Assembly: GCF_004335085.1 (NCBI RefSeq) | Contig: NZ_RQRS01000016.1 | Span: 1-64,000, forward strand | DNA: 64,000 bases | Direction: 5' to 3' | Source: Pedobacter nototheniae | GTDB lineage: Bacteria > Bacteroidota > Bacteroidia > Sphingobacteriales > Sphingobacteriaceae | Shown here: in pieces, positions 18,199 to 25,275 of the stretch | Position numbering within the stretch: the stretch's first letter is position 1 | How the letters are laid out: every line of letters begins with the position of its first letter | Program-made: the position numbers and the translations under genes | Notes under the pieces: model-generated | The model's input: the letters and a program-made list of their open reading frames with translations, nothing else | The model's database searches: none | What the model was told of the DNA's origin: nothing

Positions 18199-18920
18199 CC
18201 TATTTTTTGGTTAAATTGATGAAAAGACTGATTTATACGTTCAAAATTTTGCTGATCTATAAAGAATTCTCCATACCAGATATATTCAAATTGTTGGGTT
18301 AATTTAGAAAATGCTATTTGATTATCTACTTGTTTAATTTCTTGAATATAAGCCTGATTGGTTTTTTCGGGTAGCCAGATAATAACCTGATGATCGCTTA
18401 ATTTCTTTAACGTTTTTAAATATAAAAGTCTTACAGCTAAGCGATAGTTATTACTTTGAAGTGCTTTTTCAATTTGCTCATCAAAATTTATTTCATGGAT
18501 ATTTTCCAGGCTTTCTTCAAATGGAACTTCCAGCATTTTTGATTTTCCAGTTAAAACCTTAAAATCTATTCCAATGAGTTTCATTACAATAAATACAATT
18601 AATGCAATTGCTACAGCAATCAACAAATATTTTAAAAAGCCGCCACCAATAGTTTTACCGAAAACTTTGCTCAATAAATTACCTAGCCAGTTTAAGAAAC
18701 GATCCCACCAGCTTAAAGTTTCTGGTGCTACATCATCATAAATAAAATCCTTTTGCTTGCTATAAGTTTTTACTGCCTGGTTATTAAACTTTCTGATTTC
18801 AATTTTACTGCTGTCTATTTTTAAAACAATGCTTTTTTTAGGTAATACGGGTTTTTGCTCAGGTTTTGCCTGTGCTATTGGAAGACTAAAAAAGAGAATT
18901 AAAAAAAGCAGTAAGCGCAT
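18195..18920 (-). CDS. DUF4129-like membrane protein of the MoxR cluster
   Basis: 241 residues with a signal peptide (MRLLLFLILFFSLPIAQA), a short periplasmic part, one membrane helix (about 93-117) and a C-terminal cytoplasmic domain. That domain carries the DUF4129-like pattern NNYRLAVRLLYLKTLKKLSDH followed by FEYIWYGEFFIDQQNFERI. It sits in the MoxR operon between a polytopic membrane protein and DUF4350, overlapping the latter by 4 bp. Confidence 0.75.
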   Translation of the reverse strand: MRLLLFLILFFSLPIAQAKPEQKPVLPKKSIVLKIDSSKIEIRKFNNQAVKTYSKQKDFIYDDVAPETLSWWDRFLNWLGNLLSKVFGKTIGGGFLKYLLIAVAIALIVFIVMKLIGIDFKVLTGKSKMLEVPFEESLENIHEINFDEQIEKALQSNNYRLAVRLLYLKTLKKLSDHQVIIWLPEKTNQAYIQEIKQVDNQIAFSKLTQQFEYIWYGEFFIDQQNFERINQSFHQFNQKIG

Positions 18921-18921
18921 C

Positions 18922-19809
18922 CTAATATTCTTCGGGGTGTATATTAGTTTGATCGGTTGCTTGGCCTAAACTCCCAATTCTATCTATTAAACCGCTACTT
19001 TCTTTACGTTCTACCAGATTAAAATAAATTAACGTTCCACATATTAGCGGAATAATTGTAAGTATATACGCTATGTATTGTAAAATAGAAGATAAAAAAA
19101 TATAAGTTTTTGTTATTGGGTTGCCAACATTGGTAAAGGCACCAACCATAGCTACAATAATTGAAGGAAGTTGAATAAGCATCATGCAGGCGTAAGTAAT
19201 GATCCAAATTATGATGATTACTGCGGCAGTTATCCACCATTCATCCTTTATTAATTTAAATGATCGGTTGAAAGAGTATCCAATACTTCCGTTTTCTATA
19301 ATCATAATAGGATAAAAAATGGTTAGGGCAGGAAACACGTAAATGCCTGGAATAACACAGCATATAAAGCATAATGCGCCAAAAATTGACATTACAATAC
19401 CACTACCTAACATGCGTAAAAAGTAAAACTTAAAGTAGCTCCAAACTTCTTCTACACTTGGAGCAACATTTCCCTTTTGAACATATAGTGCTATGTAGCT
19501 TAAAATTGTAATGTATATGGCTGTGTAAGAAAGCATCATAAAAAGAATAACCAAGAGATACGGAAAACCAACTTTTGAAAACGCGTCAAATGGATTATTT
19601 CGATAAGAGCTAGGATAGCTGGTGCTTTGGAAATCGATTATTTGGAGTTGCGTTAAGATTGAGCTAATTATCCCACCTAAAATAAAAATGCCACAGATGT
19701 AAATAAAAGCTTTCCCTAAAGGTTTAAAATTTTGTTTTATAAATAGAAAAGTATCACCAATAAGTTCACCAAACTCACGTATTTTTCTAAATTCTACTTT
19801 TTCTGCCAT
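18922..19809 (-). CDS. Polytopic membrane protein of the MoxR cluster
   Basis: 295 residues with about six membrane helices. It has a soluble N-terminus (FRKIREFGELIGDTFLFIKQNFK) and a short polar C-terminus. No catalytic motif is visible; proteins of this type near MoxR genes are usually labelled hypothetical. It overlaps the stop of the SpoIIM gene by one base and lies 1 bp upstream of the DUF4129 gene, so it belongs to the operon. Confidence 0.75.
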   Translation of the reverse strand: MAEKVEFRKIREFGELIGDTFLFIKQNFKPLGKAFIYICGIFILGGIISSILTQLQIIDFQSTSYPSSYRNNPFDAFSKVGFPYLLVILFMMLSYTAIYITILSYIALYVQKGNVAPSVEEVWSYFKFYFLRMLGSGIVMSIFGALCFICCVIPGIYVFPALTIFYPIMIIENGSIGYSFNRSFKLIKDEWWITAAVIIIIWIITYACMMLIQLPSIIVAMVGAFTNVGNPITKTYIFLSSILQYIAYILTIIPLICGTLIYFNLVERKESSGLIDRIGSLGQATDQTNIHPEEY

Positions 19810-20762
19810 TATAATTCTTGTTGAGTACGTTTAAATAGTTTTTTTGGATAAATAATTACATAACCAATCATAAAAGCAAGTGAGCCACCTAAAATGGAAA
19901 CACTAAGCCAAATAGGCATTTCTGTATGGCGGGTAACGAAACTTTCGAAAAAGGCTGCTAATAAAATAATTGGAATAATACCTAACGCAATTTTAGAAGC
20001 ATCTTTTGCACTATTTTTTAAGGCGGTTAAACGGGTATGTGTTTTCGGGAAAAGCAATCCACTTCCTAAAACTAAGCCAGCACCACCAGCGATAACCGCG
20101 GCTAAAATTTCTAAAGTGCCATGAATCCAAATAACTAAAACGGATTGAGCACCTAGGCCTTTGCTAAAGAAAAAATATTCAAAAGCACCAATCATTATCC
20201 CAGTTCTGAGGAGAAAAAATACAGGGCCAATTGAAAAAAAGGCACCGCTGGCAAACATCAATAACATTACCCAAACGTTATTTGAAGCTATTTTTAAAAA
20301 CATTTCAAACTCACCCTGTTGCTTATATACCCCAAAAGGGTCGCCTTTTGCAATGTTTTCATTCGTCATATTTACATATTGATCGCCAAAGAACATGCGC
20401 AAAAAGGAGTCGTCGTACTTTGCAGAAAGTACACCAATACAGCAAGAAATAGCGAAGAAAATAAATGAATATAAAAGTTGTTTACGGTATTGATGGAATA
20501 ATAACGGTAGCTCGTATTTCCAGAAACGGACAAAGCGACCTCTTTCTTCTTTTTTATTTTTGTAAATGGCCTGATGTAAAACCGAAGCAATACCGTTTAG
20601 ATAGGCTGTGGTTTTAGATTTTGGATAAAATGTTTTGGCATACGCTAAATCGTTCGTAATATCGATAAAACGATGAGCCAATTCATCAGGATTATCTGTG
20701 CGCATTTGCTCATAGCCCTTCCACTTTTCAGAATTTTGCTTCACAAACAGCGCTTCTCTCAT
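19809..20762 (-). CDS. Stage II sporulation protein M (SpoIIM) family membrane protein
   Basis: 317 residues. A cytoplasmic N-terminal helical part (MREALFVKQNSEKWKGYEQM) is followed by several membrane helices, including FIFFAISCCIGVLSAKYDDSF and the conserved WIHGTLEILAAVIAGGAGLVLG segment of the SpoIIM/DUF95 family. In non-sporulating bacteria this family usually sits beside RDD and MoxR genes, as here. It is the first gene of the minus-strand MoxR operon and is divergent from the RDD gene. Confidence 0.88.
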   Translation of the reverse strand: MREALFVKQNSEKWKGYEQMRTDNPDELAHRFIDITNDLAYAKTFYPKSKTTAYLNGIASVLHQAIYKNKKEERGRFVRFWKYELPLLFHQYRKQLLYSFIFFAISCCIGVLSAKYDDSFLRMFFGDQYVNMTNENIAKGDPFGVYKQQGEFEMFLKIASNNVWVMLLMFASGAFFSIGPVFFLLRTGIMIGAFEYFFFSKGLGAQSVLVIWIHGTLEILAAVIAGGAGLVLGSGLLFPKTHTRLTALKNSAKDASKIALGIIPIILLAAFFESFVTRHTEMPIWLSVSILGGSLAFMIGYVIIYPKKLFKRTQQEL

Positions 20763-20888
20763 AAAGAATTTTCCGGTTTTAAATTTTGGTTAAAATAAAA
20801 CAAAAATCTTATTAGTCAATGGAATATGTAAGCTTATTATTTTGAACTGCTTATTAAAACGATAATAATAAAATTATGCTCAACTAGC

Positions 20889-20917
20889 TTGTCTTAAAAA
20901 CAATTTTTTTAAGTTTG
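20889..20917 (+). promoter_or_regulatory. Promoter of the RDD gene
   Basis: TTG at 20889-20891 and TAAGTTTG at 20910-20917 are separated by 18 bp, close to the Bacteroidota pattern TTG-N19-TAnnTTTG. The box ends 7 bp before the ATG at 20925, so the transcript would have almost no leader. Confidence 0.6.
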
Positions 20918-20924
20918 GGTAGAT

Positions 20925-21659
20925 ATGGAAACAATTAAAATTAGTACCAGCCAGCACGTTGATATAGATTATGCCGTAGCCGGTTTAGGAGAACGTGTGG
21001 CAGCAAGATTAATAGATTTGGGGATGTTTGCCATCATTTTTTTCGTATTTCTATTGTTATTTTCCATGTTGGGGATTTTAAATGAAATATCCATATTCCC
21101 ATTTATTCTATTAATTATTTATTGTATTGGCTTTGTTTTTTACGATTTGCTTTGTGAAATTTTTATGAATGGGCAAAGTGTGGGTAAAAGATTAATGAAA
21201 ATTAGAGTAATAAGTATTGATGGAGCGCAAGCAAGTTTAGGGCAATATTTTATGCGTTGGGTATTTAGAATTGTAGATTTTGTTTTAACAGCCCAGTTAG
21301 GCGGTTTAATTTGTGTAGCAGTTACAGATAATAAGCAGCGTTTTGGTGATTTGGTAGCTGGAACAACCTTAATTAAAACTGAACCTGCAACAGCATTTCA
21401 GCAAATTGCATTTCACCCCGTTGCTGAAGAATATATACCTGTTTTTGATAACGTAAACTTTATGACTGATCGCGATATTGAATTGATACACGAGGTTTTA
21501 GTTACCTATTATAAAACTGGAAATCATACGCTGATTTATCAAATGGCGAATAAAGTTTCCGATCATTTAAGTATTGTTATCCCCACTGGGATGCACGAAT
21601 TGAAGTTTTTGGAGACTGTTATGAAAGATTATAATTATACAACAGCCAATATTGATTAA
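20925..21659 (+). CDS. RDD family membrane protein
   Basis: 244 residues with the RDD signature VAARLIDLGMFAIIF near residue 25, three or four membrane helices, and GQSVGKRLMKIRVISIDG plus NKQRFGDLVAGTTLI, the conserved C-terminal part of the RDD domain. A hydrophilic tail of about 80 residues follows. It is transcribed away from the SpoIIM-MoxR operon, and the RDD/SpoIIM/MoxR combination is conserved. The role is unknown; transport or envelope maintenance have been suggested for the family. Confidence 0.88.
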   Translation: METIKISTSQHVDIDYAVAGLGERVAARLIDLGMFAIIFFVFLLLFSMLGILNEISIFPFILLIIYCIGFVFYDLLCEIFMNGQSVGKRLMKIRVISIDGAQASLGQYFMRWVFRIVDFVLTAQLGGLICVAVTDNKQRFGDLVAGTTLIKTEPATAFQQIAFHPVAEEYIPVFDNVNFMTDRDIELIHEVLVTYYKTGNHTLIYQMANKVSDHLSIVIPTGMHELKFLETVMKDYNYTTANID

Positions 21660-21662
21660 ATA

Positions 21663-21696
21663 AAACTCCCTTTACTAAGGAAAGTAAAGAGAGTTT
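21663..21696. terminator. Terminator after the RDD gene
   Basis: An AAACTCCCTTTACT / AGTAAAGAGAGTTT imperfect inverted repeat followed by a T-run. It lies between the RDD gene and the convergent small membrane protein gene. Confidence 0.75.
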
Positions 21697-21720
21697 TTTA
21701 TTGCTTTTTTAGGTTGATTG

Positions 21721-21975
21721 TTAAACAATTCCTCCGCCTAAAATCAATCTTATTCCGCCAAATATAATGGCAATAGCACATAATACAATGCCTGTTACTG
21801 CCGTACCTGTAGGCATGTTTTTTTGACTTTCTTGATTGTATCCTAAAATGCTAAAAATTAGGCCAAGTGTTGCAAAAGGAATGTTTAGCCAATTAAATGC
21901 CCCAAAGCAAGGAATAAAACCTAAAAGCATACCCAATACAGAGAAAATGCCAAATATCAATCCTACTGTTTTCAT
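21721..21975 (-). CDS. Small membrane protein (DUF4190-like)
   Basis: 84 residues with two to three hydrophobic segments and the pattern GLIFGIFSVLGMLLGFIPCFGAFNW...GLIFSILGY, like DUF4190-type small membrane proteins. It overlaps the upstream DUF2752 gene by 4 bp (ATGA), so both are coexpressed. The function is unknown. Confidence 0.7.
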   Translation of the reverse strand: MKTVGLIFGIFSVLGMLLGFIPCFGAFNWLNIPFATLGLIFSILGYNQESQKNMPTGTAVTGIVLCAIAIIFGGIRLILGGGIV

Positions 21976-22313
21976 AATTTACTGTTTTTTGTTTGAAAGT
22001 GATTTATTAATTTAAATATTGAATAAGCAAAAAATACCAGGCTATTAAGTAGCATAGCGATAAATAAAAATATACTGCCCTTGTTTAAAACAAAAGCCTC
22101 CTTAAAATTTAAAGCCCCAATCTGAATAAAAGCCCTCGTCATGCCGCAAAAACTGCATGTTTGGTTATTTAATTTGGAAGTACATACTGGAATAAGTTTG
22201 AAGTAATCAGGATTTACAAACTTGCTGGAAAGGATAATAAAAATAGCCAAAGCTGAAATGATAATCCAAACTATTTTGAATGCAAAGGTTGTTTCTGGAT
22301 TAGTTAATTTCAT
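21972..22313 (-). CDS. DUF2752 family membrane protein
   Basis: 113 residues, three membrane helices and the family motif CSFCGMTRAF (Cys-x2-Cys-Gly-x-Thr-Arg) near residue 52, diagnostic for DUF2752. It overlaps the following small membrane gene by 4 bp. The biochemical role is unknown. Confidence 0.85.
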   Translation of the reverse strand: MKLTNPETTFAFKIVWIIISALAIFIILSSKFVNPDYFKLIPVCTSKLNNQTCSFCGMTRAFIQIGALNFKEAFVLNKGSIFLFIAMLLNSLVFFAYSIFKLINHFQTKNSKL

Positions 22314-22434
22314 TTAGAGCGGTTTAAGGTCGATAAAAAATAGCAACCTTAATTTGAGCGTTAGTTTATTGGTTAATCAGATTGATTAAATCTAATTCGT
22401 TTAGCAATAATATTAAATTAAAATTGTTTTTAGC

Positions 22435-23151
22435 TTATTTATTTAAAACTGCAGTTATTTTTGGTAATAATGCAGCAGTCCATTCGCCATACATTTTTCC
22501 GCTAGGGTGTAAACCATCTGGTGCAACAAGAGAAAGATCAGTAACCGCCTTTCGAGATCCAGGTGTAATATCAGTATAGCTTACCCCCGCTTCAAGTGTG
22601 ATTTGTTTATTTGCTGCATTGAAATTATCTATTTCTTCTGCAATGGTTTGTGCACTTCGTGAACCTCCTTTTGCAAATGGAGTAACGCCCCAATCGGGAA
22701 TGGATACTACAAAAACCTTGCTTTTGTCGCCATTTGCAAATACTATAGCCTGCTGCAACAATTCCGAAAATTCTTTTTTATAAGTCTCTATCGGATAACC
22801 GCGATACTGATTGTTTACACCAATAAGCAGGGTAACAAAATCATATTTATCTGTTAAGTTAGCTTGCTTAATTGCACTTTGAAGTTCATTTGTTGTCCAG
22901 CCAGTTGTTGCAATTATCTTAGGTGATTTTACATTAAGATTTTTTCCTTTTAAAGCATTTTGCAATTGAAAAGGAAAGGATTCTTCCTGTTTTACCTGTT
23001 CGCCAATGGTATAAGAATCACCTAACGCTAAATAAGTATAGCTTTTGCTATTTAAAGGTGTATCAGTAGCTTGGTAGGCAGGCATATTATTAGGTTTTGA
23101 GCAAGCCGAAGTTAGTAAAGAAAATAAAATAGAGCAGAATAAAACTTTCAT
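22435..23151 (-). CDS. SGNH/GDSL-family lipoprotein hydrolase
   Basis: About 238 residues from the ATG at 23151. The N-terminus is a lipoprotein signal peptide with lipobox LTSAC, so the protein should be anchored in the envelope. The GDS block (YLALGDSYTIGE, nucleophile Ser), the Asn block (LLIGVNNQYRG) and the C-terminal DGLHPSGKMYGEW (catalytic Asp-His) define an SGNH hydrolase, probably an esterase or acyl hydrolase. An alternative ATG 24 bp upstream (23175) would add eight residues to the signal peptide. It follows lipB by 16-40 bp. Confidence 0.88.
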   Translation of the reverse strand: MKVLFCSILFSLLTSACSKPNNMPAYQATDTPLNSKSYTYLALGDSYTIGEQVKQEESFPFQLQNALKGKNLNVKSPKIIATTGWTTNELQSAIKQANLTDKYDFVTLLIGVNNQYRGYPIETYKKEFSELLQQAIVFANGDKSKVFVVSIPDWGVTPFAKGGSRSAQTIAEEIDNFNAANKQITLEAGVSYTDITPGSRKAVTDLSLVAPDGLHPSGKMYGEWTAALLPKITAVLNK

Positions 23152-23191
23152 AGTATAAACTACGAAAAACTTCATCCAAGCGATTTTTTTA

Positions 23192-23914
23192 TTAAACTAA
23201 TTTCATTCCGAACAAATCGGCGATATGATTTTTTAATGTATTTTTTACTTGTTCTATATTCAGTTTTCTACCCAATTCGTGCTCTAAAGAAGTAACCGCT
23301 TTATCATCAATGCCACAAGGTACAATGTTTTTGAAATAGTTTAAATCTGCATTAACGTTAAAGGCAAAGCCATGCATTGTAACCCAACGGCTACAACGAA
23401 CGCCCATTGCGCAAATTTTTCGAGCCTTTTCATTATCTGCATCCAACCAAACCCCTGTATAACCAGGGTAACGGCCAGCTCCTATTCCATAATCCTTTAG
23501 CGTTAAAATAACAGCTTCTTCAAGCGTTCGAAGGTATAAATGAATGTCGGTAAAGAAATTATCTAAATCTAAAATAGGGTAACCCACAAGTTGGCCCGGA
23601 CCATGATAAGTAATATCTCCACCGCGGTTTATTTTGTAATAAGTTGCATGCTTTTCTTTCAAGCCAGCTTCATCAAGCAATAAATTTTCTGGATGACCGC
23701 TTTTGCCCAAGGTGTAAACATGAGGGTGTTCGCAAAAAATAAGATGATTAGGCGTTGGTAAGTGCGTAGCATTAATCCTATTTTCAGTTTTAACGGCAAC
23801 AGTTTTATTCAGTAAATCTTCCTGTTGATCCCAGGCCTGCTGATAATCGATTAAGCCCCAATCTACAAAATTAACTACTGTATTTTTAACCGATTCTTTA
23901 CTGATATCACTCAT
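23192..23914 (-). CDS. lipB: Lipoyl(octanoyl) transferase
   Basis: 240 residues. It moves octanoyl from acyl carrier protein to lipoyl-dependent enzymes. The conserved core is present: LGKSGHPENLL, RGGDITYHGPGQLVGYPI, the catalytic Lys in ARKICAMGVR, RWVTMHGFAFNV, and the catalytic Cys in NIVPCGIDDKAVTSL. The N-terminus is about 20 residues longer than in E. coli. Upstream on the same strand lies a phosphopantetheinyl transferase, a carrier-protein-modifying enzyme, which is a reasonable metabolic companion. Confidence 0.95.
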   Translation of the reverse strand: MSDISKESVKNTVVNFVDWGLIDYQQAWDQQEDLLNKTVAVKTENRINATHLPTPNHLIFCEHPHVYTLGKSGHPENLLLDEAGLKEKHATYYKINRGGDITYHGPGQLVGYPILDLDNFFTDIHLYLRTLEEAVILTLKDYGIGAGRYPGYTGVWLDADNEKARKICAMGVRCSRWVTMHGFAFNVNADLNYFKNIVPCGIDDKAVTSLEHELGRKLNIEQVKNTLKNHIADLFGMKLV

Positions 23915-23947
23915 CTCTTTATTTTATTTTTTCGAAAAACATTTTGG

Positions 23948-24589
23948 CTATGCAACCACATAACCAAGCATGTAACCATCTTTGGTTTTAAAATAGTTTA
24001 CCGTTAAAGAGCGTGTACCTTCGGGTAATTCTACTATGGCATTTAAGCTGCCCTCACTTTTTAGTTTAAAGGGTTTAATATGGATATGTTGCTTAAACTC
24101 TAAACCTTTTTTTCCGTACCATTTATAAATAGCCTCCTTAGCGCACCAACAAACATATAAGCCATCTGTATTATCTCCAATTTGTTTTTGAGCAAGTTCA
24201 ATATCACTCAAAAACTTATGCTTTATGCTTTTTATTTTATGCTTAATCAGTTCAATATCTACACCTACAGCATGCTCTTTGCTAATCATTACCGCGGCAT
24301 AATCATAAGAATGACTGAGAGAAATAGAATATTCTGAATCAACTAAGTAAGGTTTCCCATGGTCATCAAACTGGCAATCTATATATTCAGTTGTGTTGAG
24401 CATAGTTCTAAGCAACAGCCTTGTGCTTAGCCAATGTAAAAGTCTTTTGCCATTATTGAACGTAGAAATAACATCAAGTTCGTGTTGTTTAAGCTGTAAT
24501 CCGGCAAACAATTCGGATTCCGTTTCTTCGATTTTCCAAATGGCCAGAACCGAATGCTCATCAATATTTTTATTATAAACTATGGGCAT
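23948..24589 (-). CDS. 4'-phosphopantetheinyl transferase superfamily protein
   Basis: 213 residues of the Sfp type. The Mg-binding GVDIELIKHKIKSI and the catalytic WCAKEAIYKWYGKKGLEF motif are intact, and ISLSHSYDYAAVMIS is the usual preceding block. It transfers the phosphopantetheine arm of CoA to carrier proteins. It precedes lipB by 33 bp on the same strand. No polyketide or peptide synthetase is present in the window, so the target may be the fatty-acid carrier protein. Confidence 0.9.
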   Translation of the reverse strand: MPIVYNKNIDEHSVLAIWKIEETESELFAGLQLKQHELDVISTFNNGKRLLHWLSTRLLLRTMLNTTEYIDCQFDDHGKPYLVDSEYSISLSHSYDYAAVMISKEHAVGVDIELIKHKIKSIKHKFLSDIELAQKQIGDNTDGLYVCWCAKEAIYKWYGKKGLEFKQHIHIKPFKLKSEGSLNAIVELPEGTRSLTVNYFKTKDGYMLGYVVA

Positions 24590-24660
24590 TTATAAAATTA
24601 GGATTAACATGCAAAATTATCTTAAATAAATGATAATTTAGGCCAAAAATAAGCATAAAA

Positions 24661-25197
24661 ATGATATTATCGGATAAAAGGATATTGGAGGAAATTGATA
24701 AGGGCACAATTATTATTGAACCTTTTGATCGGGAGTGTTTAGGAACCAATTCTTACGATGTGCACTTGGGTAAATATTTAGCAACATATAAAAATAGAGT
24801 GCTTGATGCAAAGCAGCATAATGAGATCGATCATTTTGAAATTCCTAAAGATGGATTTGTTTTGCAGCCTGGAACACTTTATCTCGGCGTAACTTTGGAG
24901 TATACAGAAACACATAGCCATGTTCCTTTTTTAGAAGGCAAAAGCAGTACCGGCCGTCTAGGGATCGATATTCATGCAACTGCGGGTAAAGGTGATGTAG
25001 GCTTTTGTAACACCTGGACTTTAGAAATTTCGGTAGCGCAGCCTGTTAAAATTTATGCAGGTATGCCCATTGGGCAACTAATTTACTTTGTAGTAGAAGG
25101 GAATATCGAAACGATGTACAACTCTAAAGGAAATGCTAAGTATAACAATAAAACAACCAAACCAGTTGAGAGTATGATGTGGAAGAATAACTTCTAA
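24661..25197 (+). CDS. dcd: dCTP deaminase
   Basis: 178 residues, a trimeric dUTPase-fold enzyme that deaminates dCTP to dUTP for dTTP synthesis. The catalytic core LEGKSSTGRLGIDIHATAGKGDVGF and the C-terminal GNAKYNNKTTKPVESMMW are conserved. It is slightly shorter than E. coli Dcd (193). It is a single gene, divergent from the phosphopantetheinyl transferase and followed by a hairpin terminator. Confidence 0.94.
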   Translation: MILSDKRILEEIDKGTIIIEPFDRECLGTNSYDVHLGKYLATYKNRVLDAKQHNEIDHFEIPKDGFVLQPGTLYLGVTLEYTETHSHVPFLEGKSSTGRLGIDIHATAGKGDVGFCNTWTLEISVAQPVKIYAGMPIGQLIYFVVEGNIETMYNSKGNAKYNNKTTKPVESMMWKNNF

Positions 25198-25224
25198 ATC
25201 AAAATTCATTTTAACTTCATAAAT

Positions 25225-25256
25225 ATATGCCTCTGGTTTTGTACCTTGAGGCATAT
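25225..25256 (+). terminator. Terminator after dcd
   Basis: A 9-bp stem (ATATGCCTC with GAGGCATAT) around a 14-nt loop, followed by a T-rich run. It lies just upstream of the next gene's start at 25276. Confidence 0.65.
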
Positions 25257-25275
25257 TTTATTTGTACACAGCACA

